From the NCBI GenBank assembly GCA_021029095.1, contig JAJOHG010000007.1, positions 62,001 to 126,000 of the forward strand: a DNA stretch of 64,000 nucleotides. Reading direction: 5' to 3'. Shown piece by piece: positions 10,984 to 24,360 of the stretch. This DNA is from Phellopilus nigrolimitatus. Taxonomy: Eukaryota > Basidiomycota > Agaricomycetes > Hymenochaetales > Hymenochaetaceae. Position 1 is the first letter of the stretch, and every line of letters begins with the position of its first letter. The notes beneath the pieces are model-generated. The model was given only the letters and a program-made list of their open reading frames with translations, was not told the DNA's origin and ran no database searches. The position numbers and the translations under genes were made by a program.

Positions 10984-13900
10984 AACTGTTCCTACGCGGT
11001 CTTGATCGCTCAGTGGATGTGCTTCTCCCGCGAACCGTATGTGCTGTTGGCAGCACCGCAATGATCAGCCCGTTTTTCGGACGTCTCCGTGCTCTCGTTC
11101 CCTTCGGGGGCACCTTTGTAATCGCGACTCAGGTTCCCATCACACGAAGTGTGCCGCGATGTCTAGCTAAGCCTTCTCCTACATTTATAAAATGTGCCGA
11201 GCTTCTCAGATTGTGCTCATTTCGCCACCATAGTCACTCGAGTCTCGATTTTCATCTCCGCCCCCTTACGAGTGAGTCGGAAGGCTTATGCTGAAAGTCA
11301 TGACGCGTTCAGGTTGCCACGCTGCACTTATTCCCTCTTTGCGTTTTCCATTCAAGTCACCTGCATATACTTCCGCGCTTTTGGCAGACACCCGTGATCG
11401 AAAAACATGGGAGTTGCCCCACTTCCAATGATCTTGGCCAGCGAGCAGCCACATTATCGTGTGTGATTATTCACACCTTGCGGGGCCAATACGGAGTTGT
11501 CAACTCCCCGCTTATTTTATTCCGATACATCGGGACTTGAAGTCATCTAGCTGACCGTTGCCGTATCTAGAGACGGCTCCCTTCGATGCTTGAGCATCCG
11601 GCTCCGACTAACTCGCCGGATTGTCTAAGTATTGGCCTCCGATGGAGACGTCGTACTTCCCGTATGTCGTAAAATTTTACGCTATATCACACTCGTTGAG
11701 CAGGCGAGTGGTCTAAACTGAGCGAATACTTGAGCGCTCGAGGTAAGGGTTTTCAAAAGATTAGTATCATCTGCGCGCAGAAACAGAATGAGCGACATGC
11801 ATATAATTTGAATTTCAAGATATGTAATGCGGAGTGAGTGTTATACCAAAACACAGCAAAAACTTTAAAGAAAGTGCATGTTCTAAAACGTCTACCGAAA
11901 CCTCTGTTCATAATAACGTTTTTACTTGACGGCATGTCCATTATATATGGTTTACTACAAACTTTCGAGATCATGTCCTATTATTTAGTGTCAAAGAGCG
12001 TGGTCCATTGACTCGTGACCACTAAAAAGGAGCTCTTCCCAGCATCACCAGCATCACCCGGTGGACTGTCTCTGTCTGAACAAATGGATCTGGTAGTCGT
12101 CGACTCATCGTGGTTTCCTCGGAGATGAAACGCAGACGACTCAGGAATCGAAGTAGGCTATGTCTGCTCGCGGTGAGCTTTTGGTTTCATGGGGGCGATG
12201 AAAGGTCAGGCAGCCTTACATCGGACAACGGCAACCTCCATGTCGGAATCGAGGTCCGCTGCGTGCGAAGCTGATGTTGAGCTTCGAAGGAACCCGAGCT
12301 TGGTCGAAACGGTGCATGTTTTCGCATAGAGATTATAATCTACGTGCACATCGGTGCTTAGTCTTCTCGGAAGTATTGTATTTTTTTTTTCTTACTTGAG
12401 AATCTTCGGCTTTTTACAATCAACGAGCCTGTGGCTCGCGTCCGATCTTGTCGATCTCATAGCGCGGATCTTTTTGTCTTATCTGAGACATTACTATAGG
12501 ATGACGTATCCAAGATTTGCGTTTCCGGACTTCTTAGTCGCGTTCAATTCCCTCTGTGCTATGACTACTACCCAGTCCCACTGGCAGTCTCGGGTTCGTT
12601 GTCGGGCAGCAGCGTCCTTGTTCTCTCCATCAGTGGACTTACGAGTACCGTATACGACTGCATCTCGATTACACTCTCACGTCCGCAATAGCCCATCAGT
12701 TGAGGCTCCTGGGGTTCATACTACCAAAGGATCAAGTCAAGAAGCTGTTGCAGACAACTTTATACCTGATTTCGAAGATCAGTCATATTTTCCAAGTAAC
12801 CGGAACAGCAGCAATCTTGATCATCTATAAAAACTACTCTTTGTCATTGCAACGATCTACCGTCTACAACCTCATCCGTCTGAATGCTATAAATGCTCAC
12901 ATCTGCTGATAGTGTCATCACCGGCACTGCGTGGCTACGCTCTACTTTTGTGGTCGCAGATCTGCTCGCAGCGCAGCCGCTGCCTCACCGTTTCGACCGA
13001 CACTCACGCGATCTAAGAGCCCTCTCTCCGCATCTCGTATCCGCCTCCCATGGACTGTCGGTCGTAGCAGTAAATATAGGAGAAACTCACGCCCTTATTC
13101 TCCCATTTGCTGTATTATCGGACCTTCCTTCAGGCTCGGTGAAACTGTCTTTCCATACAAGGCACTTTCCCCACCTGGAGCTTAGAGTATCGGTGTGGGC
13201 TATAATGCTTTTTGCGCTGATTGACAGGGCGAGTTTATTGCCACGGGGAGAATGAACCCGATTCATCTCAATGCCGATGCAAAAGTGGCATGTGCAGAAT
13301 GGTTTAGCGCTTTAATTTGCTATGCCTTTATCTGCAGGTTCAACTCCTGTTCCAACTCTACTCAATGCCTTAGTCAATTCCAGGCCTAGTCCCTAGCCCC
13401 GTTTCCGCCCTGGTCTCTGGAAAAGTATCGACAAATTCGTCGACAAACGCGCTTGACGGGCAATTAGATGCGTCAGAAACACACCTCCGATGCTTTACTC
13501 CGGTGTTCTGCCGAGCCCGCCAATGACTAGGCCGATGAAAGGAATCCAACGGACTTTACAGCGAGGATGTCGATTTTGACATCATCTTGGTATGTCCGTA
13601 AAAAGATATGGCAAACGCCAAGAAGCAGACATTCTTTTTTAGAGCGCGTCTGAAGTCGAAGACAGTCCTTGCTTCGCACTGAGGCTTCGGATGCGGGATT
13701 CCCTCGATCGTAAGTTTGAGTGAGTTTTCTTTTTAACCATGTTTGATGTAATTGGAAGATCCTAACTGGGTTCTCATAAGGTCCGGTCCTAAAAACTCAT
13801 AAATACAGCAGCTCATTTCTTTTCAGATTCAGAGGGATATACAGACCAAGTTTAGCTGCTGCGCCATTCAAAACGTGTGGCACACGCGGAGTAACGTCTC

Positions 13901-16239
13901 TTGGCGTGGAAACGGTGTGCATACGAAAAAATAAAAAACACAAACCTATTCACGTCAAGCTGCGTTCCTAGAAGCAAATGTACGCAAAGGGGACGATGTA
14001 CCGCGGTAGCAGTCCGAAGATGATCTGCGCGGGTACTTCGCTTTTTTGCGGGGAGAACTCGCTGTTCGCCTTCGCGATCCCGTCCACGCTTGCTTCGAGG
14101 CCTTCTACTTGGCCTTTACACGAAGCGCATCGATCCCGCTTCCCGACGCACACTCCAACTTTATACCCAAAGTCTCTGTGAAGTCTCCGTTGTGCGGACT
14201 TTCTACGGACGCGGGTGTAATGTTTCCTGGACTCTCTGGGACCTTTGAGAACCCGTTAATAGTAAGAAGGCTCTCGCGCACTGTCCCAGCGCGGGCCGAC
14301 CTGCGAGGTACGCCGTTTGAAATGCGACGGCGAGCACTTGGCAGGCAATGTGTATTTTATCAATTAGGCCGGGAAGCGGCAACGTCGAGCCTTTCGCGGT
14401 AATAATTGGTCCCGGCGCCCTCGCGCGTGAGAGTCTTTCAGTCCCTTGGCTACGTCTAATGCACTGCAGGCAGGCGCCGCCCGAGCCAACCCCCAAACGC
14501 AACCGTGTGAAGTCCTTATGGCTCAAACGAACGTCTTTAAATTTGCACTCGCGACCAGCCCCACAACAAGCCAAGCGCAAGCGGCTCAAAAGCGAAGATT
14601 TTTTTCTAAATTGCGCTGTGGATGGGTGCGCTGATGCAGACCCGCACGAGGCCGCTTCGTTCACACGTCCCGCGGCCGCGGAAGGCAGGTCGCAGTCCGG
14701 TATGTCGCCCATGCCCCTTCAGCAGCGTCCCCCGTCGTCCCTAGCGCTTAGATTCTAAATTTTTGTATTGATCTTTCAATTTGGCCCTCGAGAGCACACG
14801 AGAGCGTCGTTGTAAATGATGAGAGCCGAAAGGAGTATTTGGATCGCCGATGCTGCGTATCCGTGTATATTCTGAACCGCTGTTGCTTGGTCGCCCAGAC
14901 AAACCGAGATCTCAGACTGCTGTTGTTATCGTTGCGCGCCTTCAAATCGAATTCGGCTTTGCGACGATGGATGGCGCCCCTTTGCGCGGGGATTCGTCCG
15001 CTCGTCACGAGGCTCGCGGGCGAAGCAGCAGATCGAGATCGGAAATCGAACTGAATTGTTTCCGACTCAAAAAAATGCGCTAACGTACACGTGCACGTGC
15101 TCTGATCCTTGCAGCCTTCTGACGGCATGCATCGCTGCTAGGTCGCTTCGAAGCAACGCAAATTTGCGGTTTTCTCACTCGCCGCGCAAGCGATGAGAAA
15201 AAAAAATGAGAAGACGTCGGAGCATGGGACATGGATGAGAGCTGCACAGACGTCGGCGGCGTTTTGGTGGGGCATGCATATGGCCTTCTGCTTCGCTCAC
15301 GAGGACCTCCTGCGTGCAGAGCATGCGGAAGATGCACAGTATTATGCGGCTCACATACAGCACTGGAACGTATATATTCGAAGACGGCGCAACTTGGCTG
15401 TTGAGCAGATCAACAGGGCTGTAAATTAGGTACTAATATGAGGTAAGTATACATAGCAGACGATAGCTGGCAGGAGGCAGTGATAGTAATACAGAAGGCG
15501 CCGTATGCGTCGTGTCGATGTGGTGACGACGGGAAGAATTGGGTCGAGAATACAATCAAGGCACATGAATGGAAAGAAAAGACGAGTGGAAAAGGCGAAA
15601 AGATTGAAACTAGGAAAATTTGCAGCGAAGAAAAAAATATGTACCAAATATACAAACTTCATTTCATACGAAGAATAAGCAGGCTTTTAATTATGATAAT
15701 TTTGATTAAGAAATGTGCAGGTAGATGAAGCGAAGATGCTGGATTGCACCGATGTTGGAGCCCACAGCGTTGGTGGGCATTCGAAGCCCCCCCCTCTCAC
15801 CTCCCGCGCTCCCACGCCATGTATGAATATGGGCTGATATGGGAAGGTGAGGTATAGCAATCCGGAAGGTATAGTCAATTAATGAGGTCACTGGGCGACG
15901 CGGCAAGCGAGAAGCGCGTGCATCCGTCCAACACAAACGGTCTAGCGCGCCGTAAATCGGCCCATAGCGTATTTCAGGACAAGCCGCGGACGGCGTGCGC
16001 ACGAAGCGAGGCGGGAAAAAAGAAGTCGATGGATGTATGTTGTGTCACCGAAGCAGACGTGGTTTACACGGTCGGAACGGAGCGGGCGAGGGCGGCAAGT
16101 GGGAGATGCACGGCGCAAACGTGCTGAGAAAGGCGATCGTCGCGGACGAGAGAAAAAAAGTGGAGTGCGCTGAGAAATCACAAAGGGAATCGCTGCGTGT
16201 CGGTGAGAGCAGAAAAATGCGAGGCAATTCACAAGCAGT
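10984..16239. other. Gene-poor region of about 5.3 kb
   Basis: No recognisable gene was found on either strand. Several open frames of 60-230 residues occur (for example 12354-12830, 14203-14712, 15942-16622), but they lack domain motifs, overlap each other on opposite strands, and cannot be joined into convincing exon chains. The minus-strand stretch 14150-13968 reads LEASVDGIAKANSEFSPQKS and then APAQ-like and hydrophobic residues to a stop. It looks protein-like but is cut off upstream by a frame change, so it may be a decayed gene fragment. A hydrophobic frame at 12354-12900 may be a degenerate membrane protein. No terminal repeats or transposase motifs were seen. Confidence 0.4.
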
Positions 16240-17186
16240 TCACTGCTCGAAGTCGTACTCCACCGCGGCGCGACAGGCCTCGTTCGTGCGAGGACTGAAG
16301 CCGTGTCTGTGGAGGCTTCTGCGGTCAGGGAAGCACGCGTCGCACGCTGAACAGCTATGGACACTCCGGGCCGATGCAGAAATTGACGTCGAGGTTGACC
16401 CAGAAGAGGAGACCTGCCGAGAGCGCTTTGACGAGCGGGAACGCTAAGAAAAACGCGCGAGAACCGCGGAGTCAGCCTAATACGTTCTTTACAAGAATAC
16501 AGACACGACGAAGTAGGAAAAGGTATGTATTCCCAGCAAAGGATAATAATAGATGCTGGGCGTACGGAACGGGGCGCGAAGGCAAGGAAGAAAAGGACAT
16601 ACCGTATCATCCTCCTCGTCATTCGAGCCGTACTTTCGCTTTGAACGCGAAGGAGACGGAGCTGATCAAACGGAGCTCGAAATCAGAGAGCAAACTTGGT
16701 AAAATTGAGGAAGGAATACACACCGAGCTCAGTGCCAACTGCTTTAGCGTACGCACTGCGCCACTGCTCTATGCGGCGCATGCGGGCATGATATGAGGTG
16801 TCAATGCGCGGAGGTTCGGCCTCTTCTTCCGAGGAGGACGAGCGGTCCTTTTCATTTCCATCCTCGGATGAGCAATAAGACTCGAGGCCGGACTCGCCAT
16901 CCGACTCGTCAGAACCCGAACTGGAAGTATAGCTCGAGGAAGCGGCTGAGCTGGAGCCAGGGACAGAGATGCGCTCGCGGCGAGTGGGAGGGGGGACCTC
17001 GACGAGCTCGATGATCTCGATGGTGCGCTGCTGGCGAAGATAGCGTTCGTGGACGGAGCCGTTGACGAGGTGGGTGTTGAACTGGGGGCAGGCGACGGCG
17101 GGCGTGCCCTTGTATGCGTTGCCGTTGAAGTGTTGATGGTAGGGGCTGCCCACCATGACGAGGGAAGTGTCTGATTCGTTGAACAT
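16240..17186 (-). CDS. Zinc-finger protein with one C-terminal C2H2/C2HC-type finger
   Basis: Exon 1 starts at 17186 (MFNESDTSLVMVG) and codes about 160 residues: a Ser/Glu/Asp-rich centre and a basic stretch near its end (YHARMRRIEQWRSAYAK). An intron joins it in phase to SPSRSKRKYGSNDEEDDT, and a second intron to a Ser/Arg-rich exon ending in HSCSACDACFPDRRSLHRHG and then NEACRAAVEYDFEQ with a TGA at 16240. The Cys-x2-Cys-x12-His spacing, followed by a later Cys, fits a single degenerate zinc finger at the very C-terminus. A nuclear regulatory role is inferred, not shown. The frame stays open upstream of 17186, so a longer N-terminus is possible but looks like a 5' untranslated region. Confidence 0.55.
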
Positions 17187-17900
17187 CGTCCGCGACGTCG
17201 AGAGGACTCGGAGGACGGGGGAGGGCTGAGGGGCGCGGAAGTGAAAGGAAGGAGGATCGGTACGGGATGGGGTTAAGTACTTTAGGAAAGCTCTCGTAAA
17301 AAGAAATAAAAGAAATAAAAAAGAATTCATCGAAAAGAAACCTTAATTTGGTCGCCAGAACCGGCATATTGGCTCGCTAAAAACAGATCAGCCGGGCAAT
17401 CTCCGGCCCATGGTCGTGGTCCATCGGTCGGACAGCCGGGCGCAGCGACAGCATGAGAGAAAAAGGCTCGAAAATTGGATAATCCTTTTTCGGTCCCGCA
17501 CCCTCATTTGTCTCCGATGGGAACCCACGCGTCACAGGTGTACAATATAGGCAGACAGAGAATCACTGCCAGCACTCATACATGTAATACGGTGCTACCA
17601 TTACATATCTCCGTCCCCTCCGCCAGCAGTACAAATCAACTCCGCTTCTCGTCGACGTGGCCCGCCAGCTCAGATAGCCATCTCCTCAAAGCTCTCCCCA
17701 TTCAGTCATCCAACAAGCGCGCTGGCGGCAGCACTAGTGCCTATCCACAATGACAGCAAGCGAATTCATGTACTAGCCGAGCCCCCAAGGCCCAAGAATC
17801 GTTCCCGCATCCCCTATATAATCAACGTAGCCCGCACACTCTCCGCAATACCAATACCAATACCGAGTTCCAATGAAAGATGTGGTCGAAGCACGGGTAC
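17187..17900. other. Intergenic region, no gene seen
   Basis: This lies between the MKT1 stop and the zinc-finger gene start, so it includes the promoter of the latter. A TATATAATC-like stretch occurs near 17815-17825. No coding frame is supported. Confidence 0.4.
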
Positions 17901-20900
17901 CTAAGGTCTCATGGGCCGTAGCCAGGCCTCGGCCGCTTCAAATTGTTCTGTAAGCTCTGGCAGAACCGCCTTCTCGCTGTGCATCAACCGCATCGCCGTA
18001 AGCGTCTGGACCCGTGCAAAGGTGCATGACAAGGCGATGTGTGGGGAGGCAAGGACAAGACGAGAAGATGCCATGAGAACGGGAGTACAGGTTGGCGAGA
18101 TGAGATGGCAATGCAGAACACGTGCGTCAATACAGAACCCAAATACGGAAATTAGGCTGCAAAAAGCACTTACACAGTCCCAGAACCGGAATCCGCGCTC
18201 AACCTCGCCCTTCGGGTTCTTAACGCCAGGGAACGTTTCTTCGCAGATCTCAAGCGCGAGTTGTTTCGCCTCGCGTACGCCCTCCGCGTTCGCGTCCCGT
18301 ACGCATTGGCGATTGTTTATGTGCGTGAGTGCATCCAGATACACCTTCGCAAGGATGCCGAAGCCCGTATTCACGTCGGTCTGGAAGGGCAGGGAGAGCG
18401 CAATGTCTAATAGATCGTCCCGTGCGCGCTTCGCGTCTCCGCGAAGGAGCATGTTGAGTGATGCCACTTCAAGCAGTGTTCGAAGCGCGCGCGTGAGCGA
18501 CTTGACGAAAGAGTTGAATACCAGCAGCTCTCGTGACAGAGGCGCCGACCACGGTTGCGGCTAGAGATGCAATGGGAATACCGCATAACACGGGCGTGAT
18601 GAAAGCGCGGACGGACGGACGGATGGACAAACGGAGAGACGGATGCGGTGCCGAGTTTAAAAATGCATCAGTTCCAATATAAGTAATAGATTTCCCAAGG
18701 AGGCCGGCACAGAGTCGCGATAGTGAGTTTCAGATAAAACAGTAAGTCGGAAAGAACCCACCTTGAAATTCAAGGGCACGATGCTCAAGACGCGCATCAC
18801 TAATAGCATGCATTGTTTCTCGTCGTCTGTTCGTATTATGTCAGATGCACCCTAGAGCCAAAGTCCGCGGTTCTCACCGGTGCCGAAACTCGGTCCGCCA
18901 CTAAATGCCCGATTAGACCAGAGATGCCCATGCATCACGCCCGCCCTAACGAGTTCCAAGAACAGATATAAAGGATCTTGGAACTTGTCGTTCACTCGAG
19001 CCTGCTTGATGGCAGCGTGCATCGCTCGCGCGAGAGGGCCGTGGGTGTGGGAATTTAGAAGGAACCTGTATTTCCAAGGAGCAAGAAAAAATGAATGCGG
19101 AGAAAAGAGTTATGATCAAATTCAGATGTTTTGGAGCACGGCGCGTTACTTACCCACGGAGCTCAAGGAAACGCCAAATAACGTTTGCAACAGCCTCATC
19201 CTTTTTCTCGAGAGGTGCATGATCCTGGTTGTGGACAGCCTTGTCTGCTTTGTCTTTTTTGGATCGCGTCCGAGCCGCAAGCTTTTCTGACGCGGTGGCG
19301 CCGAGGCAAAGAGCAAAGTCGATAGTCGAAGACTTAAATGAAATGTGAGAATGTGCCAATCTTTTTCACATAGTGCGGACTCACGTTCTGGCGCCGCAAT
19401 TCCTCTTCAACAAGTGAATACGGAACAAGCCAGCCCGAGACACGCTCAGCAAGTTGTGCTGTTTGTGCCGAGTTGTGACTGATGGCTTTCTGCCCATGAT
19501 TGTTCGGCCCGCCTTGCGGTCCCGTCGGAGGATCGAACCAAAAGCAGCCGGCGATGCGTCGGCCACTCCAGTACTGATGTGCGACGTTACTGATCAGTGC
19601 AATAGCAGTCGCACGCGGGCCTGTCTGCCCGTCAGTGACCACTTCCTTCACGAAGCGTCGGTATTCTGTCGTCTCGCCGTTATCAAGAGGCGGCGGCTCA
19701 AGTATTTGGCCGGATGTCAACCAGACAAGCGGCTGTGGGCTGAGCAGTCCACGCGAGAGATAGAAGTAGACCTCGTCGGGAAGACGGTTCGTGAAGATTT
19801 CATGTAAGTCCTGAGGAATGTCGGCGGCAGTGGGATGGTGCTGCGGATGGTGCGGATGGTGCGGAGGGTGTCCGCCAGAAGGCAGGGGTGTATTGATTGC
19901 GAGAGGAAGAGGCTGGACAGAACCTTCGGAGGACAAAATCAAAGAATATTTAATCATACTACGCGTCCGAGCAAAGTGCTCATGGTATCCAATCATTTTA
20001 ACGGCTGGGTGCTCTGCGAACGCGCTAACAGCTGCATGTCCCGATTTGTAGTATTTGACCATGTCTACCGTCGCCTTGAGAGTGTACTCATGGGCGGTAG
20101 GTGGGAAAGGAGGACTGTGTTCACATCCAACGAGAATACCTGCATCAAGAAATTGGTCGTCCGTAAGTTGAAGGTCGGAAAGGAATGTTCGCTTTGAGGT
20201 GAAGGTGAAAGTGGGAGTAGAAGATGAGAGGTCCACGCTCGTGATAAGTTTGTCCACGCCTGGGTAGAGGAGCGTGTCGGTAGGCCCAAATATTGCGTGG
20301 ATATACGATTTTTGGTGTCGTTGAAGGTAGATAAGCTGCCACAAAGCAGACGCGGGCGCAACGAAACGCGTAAAGTAAAATCAAAACCACAGATTAATGG
20401 CACGATAGTGAATATGAAGTGCGCACCTGTGCCCAGCTAACGTATGGCGCAACAAGATACTCGACATTACGATGTCTGAAAATGCGCAAGATCATCCTCC
20501 AAATATCCCACTGAGCGACATTTGCGCGTCCCTCAAATAATTTTGTTGCGGCATCCTCCTGGCCATGTTCGTACTTTCCCCAAGCGGCTTGTCTATCACG
20601 CATAGACTCAGCATACTCCTGCTGCATTTGCTGTCTCATCTTCTTGTTTGGAATCAGGCCGGGGAATACGAAGACGGGTTTGATACGTAGTTTTTCGAGG
20701 ACGCGGAGGTCAGACTCGATACGCTGCACGAGGGCCAGAGGAGGTCCACCAGTCGCAGCAAGAAGAGCCTCTCTGGAGGGCGGGAGATCAAGAAGAAGAT
20801 GCAAGTAATGTGAAGCATCGATTCCGAGACGCGAATCCGAGAGCACAGAGAGCGGGAGCGTCTGAAGATGCTTCCGCTCGGTACAGGTAACCTGGCGGTC

Positions 20901-20967
20901 ATGGACGTTAGAGTAGGAAACACATATTCAGAACCAAGCATTTACCATCCAAATGCTTGATAGGCAT
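17901..20967 (-). CDS. MKT1: MKT1 homologue, XPG-fold post-transcriptional regulator
   Basis: The minus-strand exons read MPIKHLDG at the start, then DSRLGIDASHYLHLLLDLP, LRVLEKLRIKPVFVFPGL, YLVAPYVSWAQ and SYIHAIFGPTDTLLYPGVDK, the XPG-like N and I regions. A long exon (20344-19334 region) follows with PDEVYFYLSRGLLSPQPLVW. Later exons read SSTIDFALCLGATAS, LYLFLELVRAGVMHGHLWSN, VMRVLSIVPLNFK and FVKSLTRALRTLLE, ending EAWLRPMRP. In yeast Mkt1 acts with Pbp1 on mRNA translation and stability; active-site residues are not expected. A His/Pro-rich insertion (PPHHPHHPQHHP) is coded near 19845-19870. The junction of exons 1 and 2 is problematic: the expected DGYL-ER frame breaks near 20882, or a later donor (GTTCTG) must be used. 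Confidence 0.88.
18607..18643. repeat. Short GGAC-type tetranucleotide repeat
   Basis: A short, imperfect tandem of GGAC/GGAT units lies within an MKT1 intron, between the exons ending near 18565 and 18730. It is a simple microsatellite with no visible function. Confidence 0.6.
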
Positions 20968-20997
20968 TTCTGGTCGTGTACCTTTCTGGTCGTGTAC
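20968..20997. repeat. Two 14-bp direct repeats at the MKT1 start
   Basis: The 14-mer TTCTGGTCGTGTAC occurs at 20968-20981 and again at 20984-20997, directly upstream of the MKT1 start codon. It may be a small tandem duplication; no function is known. Confidence 0.7.
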
Positions 20998-23900
20998 TTG
21001 GGTGTCGTTCGGTCAAGACTCACGAGAGCGCGGTCAACGTGCTCGTCGCTGTCGTTGCCACTGCTTCGTCTTCGTATTATGTAATCACGCAACTTGACGC
21101 CGATCCTGTGCTGCTTTTTTAGTCTGACAAACTCTAACCCGAGTTTCCCATATACCCCTCGTGTTGACAAAGAAATGAACTCTGGATATCTGTGATCTGT
21201 GCGATTATGCATAATATAACTACGGTCTCAGACTCGTGTTTCTCCCAAGGCCTCACTGACTCAGAGCCTACTTACCACCAGTTGTGAGAGTGTTGAACTC
21301 CGCTCCGCTGTTACAGCTACTCAACCCTGTCATGGAAGTCTGCGATTTTGTTACATTAGGATCTCTTCCGGGAACTTGGCACAGACCATCATTTAGCTAA
21401 ATTAGAATTGACAGCCTGAGACTCGACGCGCTATCGGTGAGTGTCTACCGATGAGGATGCTATGTCCTGTTATCCTGTTGTGTCTAGTGTACTCAATCGC
21501 CTTCTGGACAAAGTTGCAAGTCAACCGCGAAAAGGAAAGGCTTTATGAGTATATGCGCTTAGTCTTTCTCATGGATAATGCCACGGCTACTTTAAATCCC
21601 TAATTTGTAGCCTCAATACTCACGATGGACTGAAATGCTCGATCTAAGCCCGCGAAACAGATGCCATTTACTTCCATACAAATCAGTCCATTTTGCGAAA
21701 CATTCCAACTTCTATAGGACATCTCCGGACAGAAGTCTCGGACGCGTTTTCTAGTGCTGTATCGTGAATCTCTGTTTTGGTTATCGGCAATATGCTTCTG
21801 GAGTCACGGTGCAGTGTTTTCGTGTGTTTATGTTTATGCCTCACTGTGCTTCGGAGCTGTGATTCTTCAGGAGAAAAAAGGAACAGAGAATATATTTCGA
21901 TTATGGATGCAAGGCGAGACCCGCTTCTACTTTACAGCGCCTTGGGAAAATACCATCTATGAGCGCAGTATCTACGAGCCCGAGCGCGCATATTGAACTC
22001 TCCTGTCTAGAGTCTTGCGCGACGACCTTGTGACTTCATTTTTATCTGTCTGATCGTTCTTGGATCACACAGTCAATTCTCTCGCATTCAAATTTGATAG
22101 TCAGAACAGGAGGCGTGGGTCTGCACTCGGGCTATTCGCTGTTTGAATGAAATTGTATTGCAAGGTATCTATGAAACAACATCGCTAACTAATCATAGTA
22201 AGCTTCAGCGTATCATCAAGCAACCAGCTGTTCATCAACAATATACTGAACTCGAATGGCACCCATTCTCCGAACGTTGAAAGTTCACTTGGTTCATCAC
22301 AACTCACAGGCTCACTGCAGCATACCGGTAATTCTCGAACTATTCTTGGTCACTCTTGAGACCGTCTAGCCCGAGCCAGGCTCTTCCTTTCGAACTCTGG
22401 CTCACGGTGCTAGAGTCTTTTCATTTGGAACCTCCCTTAAAGACCGCATTCTCTCCATGCGGCGAGCTCGACCACGGTCAATCGATTCATGAGATGCAGA
22501 TGATTTCGGATAGCAAGATGCGTCGCTATTAGGGTGACACTCCAACCCTGTGTGCAAATCATGTGCACGTAAAGGAGGTAAGTAGTGGACTTCCATTTGA
22601 GGTCGTAAACAGCGCTTATAACTTTGCAGTCGTCGAATCTATTTATTTTAGGATTCCGTGAGTACGCGAGAAGTGCTTCTCACTTTACGCTTATAACATT
22701 CAAAGACGCATGACTCCTTCTGGCATTGAGAAGATGTCTTTCTTTTGACTGAGCTCTGGACGTGCATGCATATATACTCTCCTGAAGCATCGAATCACCG
22801 GTGCCAAGAGCGTCTATACAGCAAATCTCCGGATGACCGTGTGTATGGTAGCAAACTGGTGGTAAACATTCCTTGTAGGCTACGCTTGCTATGGAATTAT
22901 TGTAATCCTCCAAGTAAGAAAAGGCTAAGTTAGCAGTAGTGAAATGGCGGCGAAGAAATTTCGCAAACTCCGGTCGCCGGGCTATTGTCATGCTGACTTG
23001 GCAAACTTGGATCTTTCAGTATGTATCTGCGCCTGAAACCTAGCGAATGTTGTTCGGGAGCAACAAGCCACAGATAATGCAAAGATTGCGGCCGGATCAA
23101 ATGCTTCCTTGGCGTGGAGTCGCAGCCTGGAATGAAGCTCTGGAAACATTTACTCACGCTAAAAAATGCAAGTTCTTTGCACAGAAACCAATAGTCAGAA
23201 ACTTGAAGGTGCCTTAAACTATGTTATGTAGCTTCTCTATATAGTTCGACCAAAATAAATAAATAAAGTACACGATTCCCTGAGTAGCCGCTTCACTTTG
23301 GCTTATTTGATTCCTTATCCGACGGACACCTTATCAGTAGTCTGCAGGTATGCAAGGTTTGGACGTGGATCAATTTGTTTGGGCAGGGAAGCAACAGGGG
23401 TAAGCGCAAGCTAAAGCTAATATAGCGAAAATTAATCCCCGGAGCACCTGATAAGAAACGGGAAAATCATTGTTGCAGAGATTTCAGAGTTATTGTAAAT
23501 CGGGTAAGACACTATGGACATCAGCACGAGGGGTGTTTGGAGTGGGTGCCGAAAGGAGACCCGCGTCGAGTATTTAGCATAATTCACCCTCGACGAGCAT
23601 TGCTTAGATAACAAAAAAACGTCGACAGGCACTAAGAGTCCTGCATGCAGTGAAACCGCACTAGCATGCATTATCCAGTCGTTTCAGAGAAACCGTACGC
23701 TGCTCTCTCTTGGATTATTGACCTCTATTCACTCTTCTTTCTCTCAAGGTCGAGACTCTGACTGGTTTGAAGTCAAGGCAAGTCGTAAGCGGAAATAAGA
23801 CAAGGATACGAAGGCAATACAAACAGTTTTGTTTATCCAAGTCGAGTATTAATGAGACGGAACACAGCCGCTAAGTGTCGTCACATCATCCTCAGAGGTA

Positions 23901-24360
23901 TTCAATCGAAATGTCACCGTTAATTATTCTGCAGATGGTTGTCTTTTAGAAAACAAGTGTTACTGCGCCACCAAGCCACCAAGTTGTCCCAGTGTTGATT
24001 GCTGTGGAAACTTATCTCGTCGAAGGACAGACCGAAGTCGTGAAACAATGCGCAAAGCTGTTGACTGAGTTAACAAAAAATAGAAGGAATCACGATCTTG
24101 ACAGGGCGAGCCTCACGCGCAAGCCAAAAGTGTTTCGAAGGTTATGGAGGATTCGGACTGATTAGAAAGATCTAGCATCTAAAGACTGCCGTAACCAACT
24201 GAAAATTATCGCGTTGTTGGTGTCTGTTTACGCGTTTCATCAACTTGAATCACATGATTAGCTTCTCGAGAGATGTCAGCAGTAAACTGTGGCACTGTGA
24301 CACTGTCCTGAACTGCAAGCAAGGCAACCTCACCGTATTGTTGAAATCAACCAGCTAGGA
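20998..24360. other. Gene-poor region of about 3.4 kb
   Basis: Only small, unconnected open frames occur here, for example 21754-21996 plus and 22991-22680 minus (residues such as FLRRHFTTANLAFSYLEDYN). None has a recognisable domain or fitting neighbours. Parts, such as 23240-23270, are AT-rich. No terminal repeats, transposase or reverse transcriptase motifs were seen. The right end should hold the promoter of the DHHC gene. Confidence 0.4.

Noticed and set aside
13335..13352. tRNA T-arm-like sequence
   Set aside because: A T-stem and TTCAACT loop can be drawn, but no matching acceptor stem, D-arm or A-box lies 60-90 bp upstream.
15942..16622. 226-residue minus-strand open frame
   Set aside because: It overlaps the last exons of the zinc-finger gene in another frame and is composed of Arg/Ser/Pro-rich, unstructured sequence.
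17911..18564. 217-residue plus-strand open frame
   Set aside because: It lies opposite the last exons of MKT1, whose frame carries conserved sequence.
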